The notes under the pieces were generated by a model. That model did not search any database and had not been told where the DNA came from. It worked only from the letters and a program-made list of their open reading frames with translations. This document shows, one piece after another, positions 43,964-54,765 of a DNA stretch of 64,000 bases (the first letter of the stretch is position 1; every line of letters begins with the position of its first letter). The position numbers were made by a program, and so were the translations under genes. The stretch covers positions 48,423,981 through 48,487,980 of the forward strand of contig OX352763.1 in the NCBI GenBank assembly GCA_947095585.1. Reading direction: 5' to 3'. This DNA comes from Nephrocerus scutellatus. Lineage: Eukaryota; Arthropoda; Insecta; Diptera; Pipunculidae.

Positions 43964-45459
43964 ATGGGTAAAAAACAGAAACGGAAGGAAAAGGTTAATG
44001 GGTATTAACCTTAACTAGACAAGAAGTCTCCAACCATGGTGGTGACTTCCTCGCATCTCTGTACGAAAGACTGGATGAAGTCAACCAGCTTTGCGAAGAC
44101 TCTACTTCCTCTGAAAAGGAGAACATGAGCCTTGGCGAGTTAGCGGACAATGATGCGTCCGAATCCAGCAGCAGCGATGAAGATAGTCGGAAACATCGGT
44201 CTTCTCCCATGGCCAAAAGAAGGAGGTTGTCTGGAAATTCCAGACCATCATCGCCACTAACAGCATTCACTGCAGGAGAAGATGATGATGAATTGAGATA
44301 ACCGCCGAAAGTCATTGCTGTAGAGAAAACAGCCAAGGCAAAAGAGGCACAAAATTAAGAAGGCACCACCTTCAGCAAGCAAAAAAGCCCCAATTACGGG
44401 ACCAACATCGAAACCATTTGCTATGCCGCCAATAGTCTGTTTTAGACTCAACGTTGCAAAACTATCTAAGTTCGCGAAGAGTGCCAACATTAGTTGCAGA
44501 ACTCGCAACATCAACAGCAGTAAGTCGGTCGTTACGGCCATAAACAAAGATGGGCACCAGAAAATTCGGTCTTTCCTACAATCGGGAAAGACTGAATTTA
44601 ACACTTACACTGCTAAGGAGGACCGTAAAGAAATGTTGGTCCTAAAAGGCATACACCACTCCTTCGATACTGATGATGTCAAGGATGCATTAACGGCAGA
44701 GGGTATCCCTGTACTGGAGGTCAAACCCTTCAAATCTCAGAGGACCGACAGGAAATTTAACAATTTCATTGTCGAACTTGAGAAGAACTGCGATAAGGCA
44801 GCAGTTTGCTCAAAAACCCTCCTGATGAACCAGTTGGTACATTGGGAAAAACTTAAACCGGTAGGCAGTGCAGAAACTGCCAAAAGTTTGGACATATAGC
44901 AAGCAATTGCGGCATGATATATATTGCGTAAAGTGCAAGGACGAACACTTACCTGGCCAATGCCCGAGACAACAAGAAAGACGACAACGTCTGCACAAAT
45001 TGCCAAAAATCTGGACATCCTGCAAACTATCGAGGATGTCCTAAATATAAAGAAAAAATGGCGGAAACAGTAAAAACCACCCAAAAGAAGATGGAGCAGC
45101 ATAAGTTCGCCCAGAAATCTGCTGCAAAAGCTATAGTGAAAGGAGATAGCTTTGCTATTATAGCTGCTATGGGGACTGCTAGCAAGCCAGCAACAATCAA
45201 CAAACCACCACTAACCATCCAAGCAAGCAAAAAACCAGTAAGTAAGCAAGCTCCAAAACCGGCACCATCTACTGGAAAGTCTAACATCTTCGACGATACG
45301 GAAAGGCTATTTGGAGCAGACCTTTTCACAATTTTGCAGAAAGCAAGAGAAGTCGTGCTAATTATAGCAATCTTGATGACAAGTCCAAAACAACCGTTTT
45401 GGGTCGACTTATTTGTGAATTATGTTCACAATAAGCAGGATAAGTATATTCTCATATAA
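43964..45459 (+). pseudogene. Jockey-type LINE ORF1 (gag), copy 2
   Basis: Mirror of copy 1. ATG at 43964 is followed by an early stop (TAA near 44006). The acidic region (CEDSTSSEKENMSLGELADN, continuing to SSSSDEDSRK) reaches a stop after DDDELR near 44300. The 158-residue frame 44423-44899 holds the gag core, broken before the knuckles. The frame 45058-45459 (MAETVKTTQKKMEQHKFAQK) is the C-terminal tail. Zinc-knuckle Cys residues are at about 44935-45045. The defects match copy 1, so they predate the duplication. Confidence 0.8.
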
Positions 45460-46843
45460 TGTAAACTCTATTTATTCGTTAGCTAGGCGTGTCACACTAA
45501 AATTATTTATTAAAACTAATAAACCTGACATTCTTCTTTTACAGGAAACTGATCTCACAGGGAGAAACCCATTCAGTCCAGACGGATACAACATCCACAG
45601 GGTTGACAAAAGCAGTGATTGCTCTGGGACGGCGGTCCTTATCAGGAACACTATGGCAGGCGAAAAGGTGCAAATCAGTGGATTGCGTAGCATGGAAGCA
45701 ACAGCTGTCAGCATCAAAGTCAACGAGGTTGAGACCTTGTTGGTAATATCAGTGTACAATCACTGTAATGCAACGAGGGAAAACATTCAACGGGATCTGC
45801 AAACTGTCTGCGGCATCTCCTCTGGGCACACATACTGTGTGGTTGGAGGGGATTTTAACGCTAGGCACACCCGATGGCAAGATGAAGTATGCAACAACCA
45901 AGGAAAGCCCATGGCAGATTGGCTGGATTCAAATCCTCAGCAGCATACCATGGCTGTTGTTTCCCAGCCCCGGAAAACATATCCTCGGACACCATCCACG
46001 CTGGATTTCTTCTTGGCAACGACAAATTTCGTCAACATCCTGCCGGAATTAAGGAATTATTCCTGTTTTGCACATGATAGTGATTCGGATCATTTGGCCA
46101 TAGAGCTTCGAGTGAGGTTGAATCAGCGAATTGTACAAGTTACCCCAACACCTGAACTACACATCAACTTTGCGAAAATAAACTGGAACCGGTTTAGATC
46201 AGAAGTCGAAGCTGGACTTCAAATTCCAGCGGCTTGTAGAAATCTGTAGAATAGCGAAATTGATGATGCTATCAAAAATTTCGAGACTTCAGTGAACACA
46301 GCCATAGATCGGCAGAAAACTGTTTGCTCTAGCAGGGATCGCTTTCAACATCTACCTGAGAATATTCAAGCAATATATGCTCACAAGCAAAGGCTAAGGA
46401 AACGCCTTCAGAGGATCTTCAACAGGACTCTAAACACAGTTAATGACGAATATCAGTCTGTATTTTCGCAACTGCGTTGTACAGTAATCATGCTTCCCCA
46501 AGAAATTTTGAAGTGCAATTCAGCGAAGACAATCCAGCAAACGCTCCCGTAGACGTGGATATGTTTACAGGGACAGCGGTTGTCAGCGATTTAATTATGA
46601 GTGGAAACTCTAAGAAATCATCGGGCTCTGACGGCATTTCAAATTTCCTGCTTAGAAAGCTGCCGGATATGTCAATTCTGTTGTTGACCATTATATTCAA
46701 CAATTGCCTTAATAATGGATACTTTCCAGACAACTGGAAGGTAGCCAAAGTAGTACCAGTACCAAAGAAATCCGACCGCTCCAGTGTAACTGGTTACCGC
46801 CCCATAGCTTTACTGTGTTGTATCAGTATTGGAATAAGACAAC
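45422..46843 (+). pseudogene. Jockey-type LINE ORF2, copy 2, 3'-truncated
   Basis: The endonuclease frame 45422-46249 starts MFTISRISIFSYN, overlaps the gag frame by 38 bases, and stops with TAG after AACRNL. The continuation 46292-46552 and the shifted frame 46477-46854 reach GYRPIALLCC in the early reverse transcriptase. At 46844 the sequence switches to segment X. The catalytic RT motif is absent. Differences from copy 1 include NWKVAKVV for NWKLAKVV and SQPRKTYP for SQLRKTYP. Confidence 0.85.
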
Positions 46844-46844
46844 A

Positions 46845-48002
46845 TCCACATTAGTGTAATGAAATAAAAGTGGCTCAAATTTTTAACGTTGGTTCTTTCA
46901 ATCGTTAATTCACTTTATGGTGTATGCGTTGTTGCCGTATTTCAGTATTAGATATGTACAGTACTTATTATGAGTTACGGTTTTTTCAGTATTTGCAAAT
47001 ACATGTCCCGATTTGCGTACTAGAGCCCAAAAGAAAACAACGCAAATCGAAACACATTGCGTATATCCCTTTACTATTGGTGGTAGATTGTTTCAAAAAA
47101 AGCTATTTTTGTTACGCAAATCAAAACAAATGTTCCTATATCCATATTCATTGGTTCCAAAGATTGTAAATATTTATATTTTAATTTCAATATGGCTGGA
47201 TGTGTTTTAGGCTTTCCCGAATTTTTTGCATATCTCTACCACAAAATGCCCTAACCGCTGTAGCCAGGATATTTGTCGATTTCGATATATAGTATGTCTT
47301 TTCTCCTTTGTTAAATCCCTTTAATATGTGCTCCTTTAGCTGAAAGTGGCCTTTCGCTTCTTGCAGGCCATTGTTTTGTAGCATAAACGTGGAAAATAAA
47401 AAAAAATTGCGCAGCTTAGCAGAAGAATTGTTTTGGTCGTGAGAAAAAGAGCGTACATTACTCGCTGAAAAGTGCTTATCGTGCTCGTTAGATTGCCGCA
47501 CTCAGATACCGCCTCGTGCTACCGATTTTCTTCAAATTTTATACGCATGTGTATCTTCGATAGACAACACTTTCTGTAAAAATTTGGATAGTGATAGGGC
47601 CCCTGGGTCGGGGGGCACCCATACAAGTTTTATATGCATGTCTATCTCCGATGGACAAGACTTTTTTTAAAAATTGGAAGTGAAATGGCCCCGGGGTCGT
47701 TTTAAAAAATTTACCCGATTTTATTCAAACTGCACATTGTGTATTCCCGATTAGAGAATTTACACGAAAAATTTTAATTTTTATGGGTTGTTTTTTTCTT
47801 CTTGTTACTTTTATTTTATTGCTTATCTTAACGGTTTTATATTAACAGATTCTTACAAAGGATTTTTACAGGATTTGTTGCTATATATAGGGTGTTTTTT
47901 TGGGAGGTTTGTTTTTCCGATAGATGTCGTTTTATTTTATGACAGTTGTTTTGACAGCTCAAAGTGGCATTTCTACTCAGTATTGTTTGGCAAATCATTA
48001 TG

Positions 48003-48033
<31 letters not shown>

Positions 48034-48835
48034 ACATTTGTGAAAAATAGTCGTGGTAGCCATATGCCAGAAATTGTGTTTAAATGTTAAATGCCAAAAA
48101 ATTATCTACCAAATAAAAAAAAATTTTGGTCATTTCATAATTTTATATGTGTTTTATTCAAAAAAAAAATCGGCAACCTCTTACTCTTTTTCACAAATGT
48201 CATTTTTTTTCATAATGATTTGCCAAACAATACTGAGTAGAAATGCCACTTTGAGCTGTCAAAACAACTGTCATAAAATAAAACGACATCTATCGGAAAA
48301 ACAAACCTCCCAAAAAAACACCCGTTACATATATATATATATATATATATACTTTCGCGTTGCTTATTGAGTCGACATCACGGCATCGCAAGGTGCATTT
48401 CCTGATAGGAGTCGTGCAAAGTATGATAACTGCCCAATCAAAAACTGGAGGGACTAAGTCCCTGCCCCCTATAAACGGAATAGAACTGTGGACTTGTAAC
48501 CCCTTACCACAGGTGGGGGAAGTTGCAAACTGTATACAAACTATGATAATGATATTGATAATAGCATATAACCCTTTACCGCGGGTGAGGGGAAGCTATA
48601 TGATATGTATAGACTAACTAAAATACTAATGATAATAACTAACAGCCCCTTACCACGGGTGGGGGGAAGCTGTGTGTAATGCCTAAACTAGTGGTTTGGT
48701 ATTCGCCGTTATTTTCTAATATTAATTGGTGGTTAATTGCGAAAAATATTTGTGTTTTTCCTAAACACAAAATCCGATTGTTATGTATCACAGTGCTATG
48801 AATTTTTTTTTTATTATGCTGAAAAACAAAGCGGC
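46845..48835 (-). repeat. Segment X, copy 2, with right-hand extension
   Basis: 46845-47890 repeats 41136-42180 almost exactly. It is followed by a fuller version of the TIR element (47890-48323), an AT dinucleotide run (about 48328-48350), and a 480-base extension (TTGCGTTGCTTATTGAGT, GGTGCATTTCCTGATAGG, CCCTTACCACAGGTGGGGG) that recurs at 52626-53106. Within the extension a short motif, CCCTTACC(A/G)C(A/G)GGTG, is repeated three times about every 90 bases (48500, 48572, 48650). The 104-residue frame is at 47187-47501. No gene otherwise. Confidence 0.8.
47890..48323. mobile_element. TIR element (mariner-type MITE), second copy
   Basis: Ends GGGTGTTTTTTTGGGAGG and CCTCCCAAAAAAACACCC. TIRs are about 120 bases, longer than in the palindrome-centre copy, because CATAATGATTTGCCAAACAA and TACTGAGTAG are present on both sides. 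The corresponding site in segment X copy 3 (near 52606) lacks the element, giving an empty-site control: GGATTTTATATATATGC. Confidence 0.65.
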
Positions 48836-51466
48836 AGCTTTCTAAGCAGGAAATTTGAAATCCCGTCAGAGCCCGATGATCTGGGACTGGTTTGATGTTC
48901 TGAAGTAGTTTGGTCAGTTCATCTTCCTGGTAACTTCGCACAGCTTGACGAAGCATGATTACTGTACAACGCAGTTGCGAAAATACAGACTGATATTCGT
49001 CATTAACTGTGTTTAGAGTCCTGTTGAAGATCCTCTTAAGGCGTTTCCTTAGCCTTTGCTTGTGAGCATATATTGCTTGAATATTCTCAGGTAGATGTTG
49101 AAAGCGTTCCCTGCTAGAGCGAACAGTTTTCTGCCGATCTATGGCTGTGTTCACTGAAGTCTCGAAATTTTTGATAGGATCATCAATTTCGTTATTCTAC
49201 AGATTTCTACAAGCCGCTGGAATTTGAAGTCCAGCTTCGACTTCTGATCTAAACCGGTTCCAGTTTATTTTCGCATAGTTGATGTGTAGTTCAGGTGTTG
49301 GGGTAACTTGTACAATTCGCTGATTCAACCTCACTCGAAGCTCTATGGCCAAATGATCCGAATCACTATCATGTGCAAAACAGGAATAATTCCTTAATTC
49401 CGGCAGGATGTTGACGAAATTTGTCGTTGCCAAGAAGAAATCCAGCGTGGATGGTGTCCGAGGATATGTTTTCCGGGGCTGGGAAACAACAGCCATGGTC
49501 CCAGCCAATCTGCAATGGCCTTTCCTTGGTTGTTGCATACTTCATCTTGCCATCGGGTGTGCCTAGCGTTAAAATCCCCTCCAACCACACAGTATGTGTG
49601 CCCAGAGGAGATGCCGCAGACAGTTTGCAGATCCCGTTGAATGTTTTCCCTCGTTGCATTACAGTGATTGTACACTGATATTACCAACAAGGTCTCAACC
49701 TCGTTGACTTTGATGCTGACAGCTGTTGCTTCCATACTACGCAATCCACTGGTTTGCACCTTTTCGCCTAACATAGTGTTCCTGAGCAATCACTGCTTTT
49801 GTCGACCCTGTGGATGTTGTATCCGTCTGGACTGAATGGGTTTCTCCCTGTGAGATCAGTTTCCTTTAAAAGAAGAATGTCAGGTTTATTAGTTTTAATA
49901 AATAATTTTAGTGTGATACGCCTAGCTAACGAATAAATAGAGTTTACATTATATGAGAATATACTTATCCTGCTTATTGTGAACATAATTCACAAATTAG
50001 TCGACCCAAAACGGTTGTTTTGGACCTGTCATCAAGATTGCTATAATTAGCACGACTTCTCTTGCTTTCTGCAAAATTGTGAAAAGGTCTGCTCCAAATA
50101 GCCTTTCCGTATCGTCGAAGATGTTAGACTTTCCAGTAGATGGTGCCGGTTTTGGAGCTTGCTTACTTACTGGTTTTTTACTTGCTTGGATGTTTAGTGG
50201 TGGTTTGTTGATTGTTGCTGGCTTGCTAGCAGTCCTCATAGCAGCTATACTAGCAAAGCTAAATCCTTTACTATAGCTTTTGCAGCAGATTTCTGGGCGA
50301 ACTTATGCTGCTCCATCTTCTTTTGGGCGGTTTTTACTTATTCCGCCATTTTTTCTTTATATTTAGGACATCCTCGATGGTTTGCAGGATGTCCAGATTT
50401 TTGGCAATTTGTGCAGAAGACGTTGTCGTCTTTGTTGTTGTGTACATTTCTCGGGCATTGGCCAGGTAAGTGTTCGTCCTTGCACTTTACGCAATGTATT
50501 TCATGCCGCAATTGCTTGCTACATGTCCAAGCTTTTGGCAGTTTCTGCACTGCGTAATGCCTGCCGGTTTAAGTTTTTCCCATTTTACCAACTGGTTCAT
50601 CAGGAGGGTTTTTGAGCAAACTGCTGCCTTATCGCAGTTCTTCTCAAGTTCGACAATGAAATTGTTAAATTTCCTGTCGGTCCTCTAAGATTTGAAGGGT
50701 TTGACCAACAGTACAGGGATACCCTCTGCCGTTAATGCATCCTTGACATCATCAGTATCGAAGGAGTGGTGTATGCCTTTTAGGACCAACATTTCTTTAC
50801 GGTCCTCCTTAGCCTTTAGTGTAAGTGTTAAATTCAGTCTTTCCCGATTGTAGGAAAGACCGAATTTTCTGGTGCCCATCTTTGTTTATGGCCATAACGA
50901 CCGACTTACTGCTGTTGATGTTGCGAATTCTGCAACTAATGTTGGCACTCTTCGCGAAATTAGATAGTTCAGCAACGTTGAGTCTAAAAAAGACTATTGG
51001 CGGCATAGCAAATGGTTTCGATGTTGGTCCCGTAATTGGGGCTTTTTTGCTTGCTGAAGGTGGTGCCTTCTTAATTTTGTGCCTCTTTTGCCTTGGCTGT
51101 TTTCTCTACAGCAATGACTTTCGGCGGTTTTCTCAATTCATCATCATCTTCTCCTGCAGTGAATGCTGTTAGTGGCGATGATGGTCTGGAATTTCCAGAC
51201 AACCTCCTTCTTTTGGCCATGGGAGAAGACCGATGTTTGCGACTGTCTTCATCGCTGCTGCTGGATTCGGACGCATCATTGTCCGCTAACTCGCCAAGGC
51301 TCATGTTCTCCTCTTCAGAGGTAGTAGAGTCTTCGCAAAGCTGGTTGACTTCATCCAGCCTTTCGTACAGAGATGCGAGGAAGTCACCACCATGGTTGGA
51401 GACTTCTTGTCTAATTAATGTTAATACCTTATGCTGACTGGTAAGTGCAACCATTTCAGTTATCAT
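48836..51466 (-). pseudogene. Jockey-type LINE, copy 3 (ORF1 and ORF2), truncated at 3' side
   Basis: ORF1 begins in 51466-51071 (SNHGGDFLASLYERLDEVNQ, EDDDELRKPPKV); here the Arg-Lys after DDDEL is intact, unlike copies 1 and 2. It continues with the gag core (51006-50685, frameshifted) and knuckles in 50550-50338 (CVKCKDEHLPGQC, CTNCQKSGHPANHRGC). ORF2 endonuclease follows in pieces (49986-49768, 49789-49394, 49538-49197), with a 30-base internal deletion near 49498 and a stop after AACRNL. The 171-residue frame 49154-48639 retains RSYQEDELTKLLQNIKPVPD, absent from copies 1 and 2. A short reverse transcriptase piece (SSGSDGISNFLL complement at 48840-48880) ends the copy. Compared with copy 1 about 240 bases around the ORF1 start are missing at 51430. 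Confidence 0.85.
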
Positions 51467-53106
51467 TTGTCCATGACTGTGTTTGCGATGTTATGTATGT
51501 CGGGATCCAACATGAAAACGTTTTACTAAATTATCTTATTTTCGTTTGTGCTGTTCTTCGCAAAAACGTGATCCATCCACATTAGTGTAATGAAATAAAA
51601 GTGGCTCAAATTTTTAACGTTGGTTCTTTCAATCGTTAATTCGCTTTATGGTGTATGCGTAAATATATGCAGAGTTGCCGTATTTCAGTATTAGATATGT
51701 ACAGTACTTATTATGAGTTACGTTTTTTTCAGTATTTGCAAATACATGTCCCGATTTGCGTACTAGAGCCCAAAAGAAAACAACGCAAATCGAAACACAT
51801 TGCGTATATCCCTTTACTATTTCAAAAAAAGCTATTTTTTTTACGCAAATCGAAACAAATTTTCCTATATTCATATTCATTGGTTCTAAAGATTGTAAAT
51901 TTTTATATTTTTATTTCAATATGGCTGCATGTGTTTTAGGCTTTCCCGAATTTTTTGGTTATCTCTACCACAAAATGCCCTAATCGTTGTATCCAGGATA
52001 TTTGTCGATTTCGATGTATAGTATGTCTTTTCTCCTTTGGTTAAATCCCTTTAATATGTGCTCCTTTAGCTGAAAATGGCCTTTCGCTTCTTGCAGGCCA
52101 TTGTTCTGTAGCATAAACGTGGAAAATAAAAAAAACTTGCGCAGTTTAGCAGAAGAATTGTTTTGGTCGTGAGAAAAAGAGCGTACATTACTCGCTGAAA
52201 AGTGCTTATCGTGCTCGTTAGATTACCGCACTCAGATACCGCCTCGTGCTACCGATTTTCTTCAAATTTTATACGCATGTGTATCTTCGATAGACAACAC
52301 TTTCTGTAAAAATTTGGATAGTGATAGGGCCCCTGGGTCGGGGGGCACCCATACAAGTTTTATATGCATGTCTATCTCCGATGGACAACACTTTTTTAAA
52401 AAAATTGGAAGTGAAATGGCCCCGGGGTCGTTTTAAAAAATTTACCCGATTTTATTCAAACTGCACATTGTGTATTCCCGATTAGAGAATTTACACGAAA
52501 AATTTAAATTTTTATGGGTTGTTTTTTTTCTTGTTACTTTTATTTTATTGCTTATCTTAACGGTTTTATATTAACAGATTCTTACAAAGGATTCTTACAG
52601 GATTTTATATATATGCTTACTACACTTTTGCGTTGCTTATTGAGTAGACATCACGGCATCGCAAGGTGCATTTCCTGATAAGAGTCGTGCAAAGTATGAT
52701 AACTGCCCAATCAAAAACTGGAGGGACTAAGTCCCTGCCCCCTATAAGCGGAATAGAACTGTGGACTTGTAACCCCTTACCACGGGTGGGGGAAGTTGCA
52801 AACTGTATACAAACTATGATAATGATATTGATAATAGCATATAACCCTTTACCGCGGGTGAGGGGAAGCTATATGATATGTATAGACTAAGTAAAATACT
52901 AATGATAATAACTAACAGCCCCTTACCACGGGTGGGGGGAAGCTGTGTGTAATGCCTAAACTAGTGGTTTGGTATTCGCCGTTATTTTCTAATATTAATT
53001 GGTGGTTAATTGCGAAAAATATTTGTGTTTTTCCTAAACACAAAATCCGATTGTTATATATCACAGTGCTATGATTTTTTTTTTATTATGCTGAAAAACA
53101 AAGCGG
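51430..53106 (-). repeat. Segment X, copy 3, most diverged
   Basis: 51430-52610 matches 40995-42180 with more substitutions and small indels than the other copies, including a 12-base insertion AAATATATGCAG near 51661. It lacks the TIR element, and carries the same 480-base extension at 52626-53106 with the three CCCTTACC(A/G)CGGGTG motifs. The right edge AAAAACAAAGCGG is the same as in copy 2 (48835). Confidence 0.8.
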
Positions 53107-53473
53107 TTAGCCATTGAAAGTACTCCGTACGGACAACGGCAAGGAATTCTTGAACCAAAAATTCTAAGAAATTATACGAAAGAACGGCATCCATCACCAG
53201 ACTACACATATGCATACACCGGAACAAAATGGAGTTACCGAAAGATACAACCGTTCAATAGTTGAGAAGGCAAGATACATGCTTACCGGTGCCAACTTGT
53301 CGAAAGAGTTTTGGGCTGAAACAGTCGCATACTCGTTTTATCTGCTGAACCGTTCGCCATCACAATGTACAGGTATGACACCTGTGGAAGCATGGACAGG
53401 AGAGAAGCCAGAAATACCGCACATAAAAGTATTTGGAACACTAGCAATGGCACATGTTATGACCCATATATGA
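53107..53473 (+). pseudogene. Ty1/copia integrase fragment
   Basis: The frame reads VLRTDNGKEFLNQKF, stop, then GIHHQTTHMHTPEQNGVTER, YNRSIVEKARYML, and WAETVAYSFYLLNRSPSQ. These are the copia integrase core motifs: the second Asp in RTDNGKEF and the Glu in NGVTER. The first catalytic Asp and zinc region are missing (truncated at segment X). After HIKVFGTLAMAHV the copia sequence is lost at about 53460. Confidence 0.85.
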
Positions 53474-53479
53474 GTCATG

Positions 53480-53815
53480 GTTCTGCGGTTGACAAAATTG
53501 CTTAGTCATAATTAATTACTTGAAAGTAAATTATTATGACACAAAATTGCGTTGCCGTTCTGTGGCCGACGCAGCAGTTTCATATTTCGTCATAAGTTCC
53601 TAAGTGCAATCGGTAATTTTAATTTTTATTTTTTTTTGCGCTTATATCTACGCAATTTTCATAAACAATCTCCCGCCCGCCAAAAATCTCTATAGGTAGC
53701 ATGTGCCTGCACCAAGCTTCCTGGTATCTTGTCCTCTTTGCTGAGGTAGTTAACGATGGTATTTACAAAACGGGTTTTGTAGATATGCTTGCGTACGGAA
53801 ATGATTGAAACTAGA
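53480..53815. other. No gene seen
   Basis: Unassigned sequence between copia and LINE debris. Confidence 0.35.
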
Positions 53816-54390
53816 GTGATCAGAAATATCCTATATACTAATGCTGATGCTCCCGTGGTATCCAGTTGATATAGTCAAGTTCATTTGAAAGTTCTGCCTG
53901 GAGTAGTGCAAGGCGTGAGTCAGTGGGTTGTTTTTCGCTTATTTTTATTTCAGGTGGTGATAAGCTACCTTTTTGAGCCGTGGCTCAGTTGAAATGAGCA
54001 TGATCGGTTGGAGATATTGCTACAAACAGATTTCTGGAATTCTTGCAGCCTTGGAACTTTACCAGACTTACCTTCGCTGGGATTGGGGTAAGAGAGTCGT
54101 TGCACACCAAATTCACTTCGTTGGACTTAGATTTATAAATGACTGCAAGATCAGTTCGAATATGATAGACTTTGTCGTACTCTCGGCTGACCGTGGTTGT
54201 GTTGCAGGTTCTTAAAACTCAATCAGATGAGGGAATTGGTAGTACTTCCTTCCAGCAGCTAGTCAAATGTTTGTCTTCAACTTTATCGTAGATACCATTA
54301 CCCAGATCTATGGCTTGCGATGGCTTAAAGAATGTTTGTTTGTCCGAACTAATCAAGGTTTGGTGCACGAATCAATTGTTGGAACACTGG
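53816..54390 (+). pseudogene. Degenerate LINE reverse transcriptase
   Basis: Short plus-strand pieces resemble reverse transcriptase around the active site: FKVLPGVVQGVS-like (53890-53925, in place of GV-QGC-LSP), then EILLQTDF, and later ISSNMIDFVVLSADR. It is heavily decayed. Assignment rests on the order of these weak motifs and the presence of another LINE tail next to it at 54488-54742 (opposite strand). Confidence 0.3.
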
Positions 54391-54394
54391 TAAG

Positions 54395-54472
54395 CCCATA
54401 ACTTGTACAATTCGCTGATTCAACCTCACTCGAAGCTCTATGGCCAAATGATCCGAATCACTATCATGTAAT
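54395..54472 (-). pseudogene. Small fragment of the jockey-type LINE endonuclease
   Basis: TTGTACAATTCGCTGATTCA and TGGCCAAATGATCCGAATCA match 49308-49375 (DSDHLAIELRVRLNQRIVQ region) nearly base for base. This is a fourth, isolated piece of the same family, so some exchange or insertion brought a 78-base fragment here. Confidence 0.75.
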
Positions 54473-54487
54473 CCAGCTCCATTTTCG

Positions 54488-54742
54488 TCATCTGATGGTG
54501 AGCGCGATTGCTTCCTGCTGTGTTACTCTCCGAAAGTCTTGATTGATGGTAATGTCCGGCCATCTTATTCTCAGTATCCTCCCTAAGCACTTATTGACGA
54601 AAACTTGAAGGCGCGTCGCAATTGACTCTGTGACTTTCCACGTTTCGCAGCCATACAAGAGTACTGATAGAACGTTAGATCTGAAGATCATTAGCTTTAG
54701 ATTCCGGGAGATTTGCGAGGAGTTCCAGATATTATTTAGCAT
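54488..54742 (-). pseudogene. LINE reverse transcriptase C-terminal region
   Basis: The frame reads RNLKLMIFRSNVLSVLLYGC, then ETWKVTESIATRLQVFVNKC and LGRILRIRWPDI. LLYGCETW plus the Cys-LGRILRIRWPD motif is the typical tail of one widespread insect LINE type, of a different kind from the jockey copies. Only the tail remains. Confidence 0.65.
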
Positions 54743-54765
54743 GCTATAGGAGTGTCGCGCCTTGT

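Larger units (their letters stand above)
37920..46844. repeat. 8.9-kb near-perfect palindrome
   Basis: The left arm 37920 to about 42268 and the right arm about 42496 to 46844 are inverted copies. Matching positions sum to 84764 at every boundary I compared (for example 39342 with 45422, 40341 with 44423, 41215 with 43549), so there is no net length difference over more than 4 kb. Substitutions are few: for example GGAGCTGGG at 38800 against its partner CCAGCCCCGG at 45965, and TTTACGACT at 40572 against GTCGGAAAC at 44186. The centre (42382) is a TIR element. Each arm carries a decayed jockey-type LINE (distal) and segment X (proximal). Confidence 0.93.

Noticed and set aside
37920..46844. 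Possibility that the inverted LINE copies are telomeric retroelement arrays of the HeT-A/TART kind
   Set aside because: The gag is jockey-like, but copies are truncated, oppositely oriented, share segment X junctions and lie between ordinary genes; telomeric arrays are head-to-tail.
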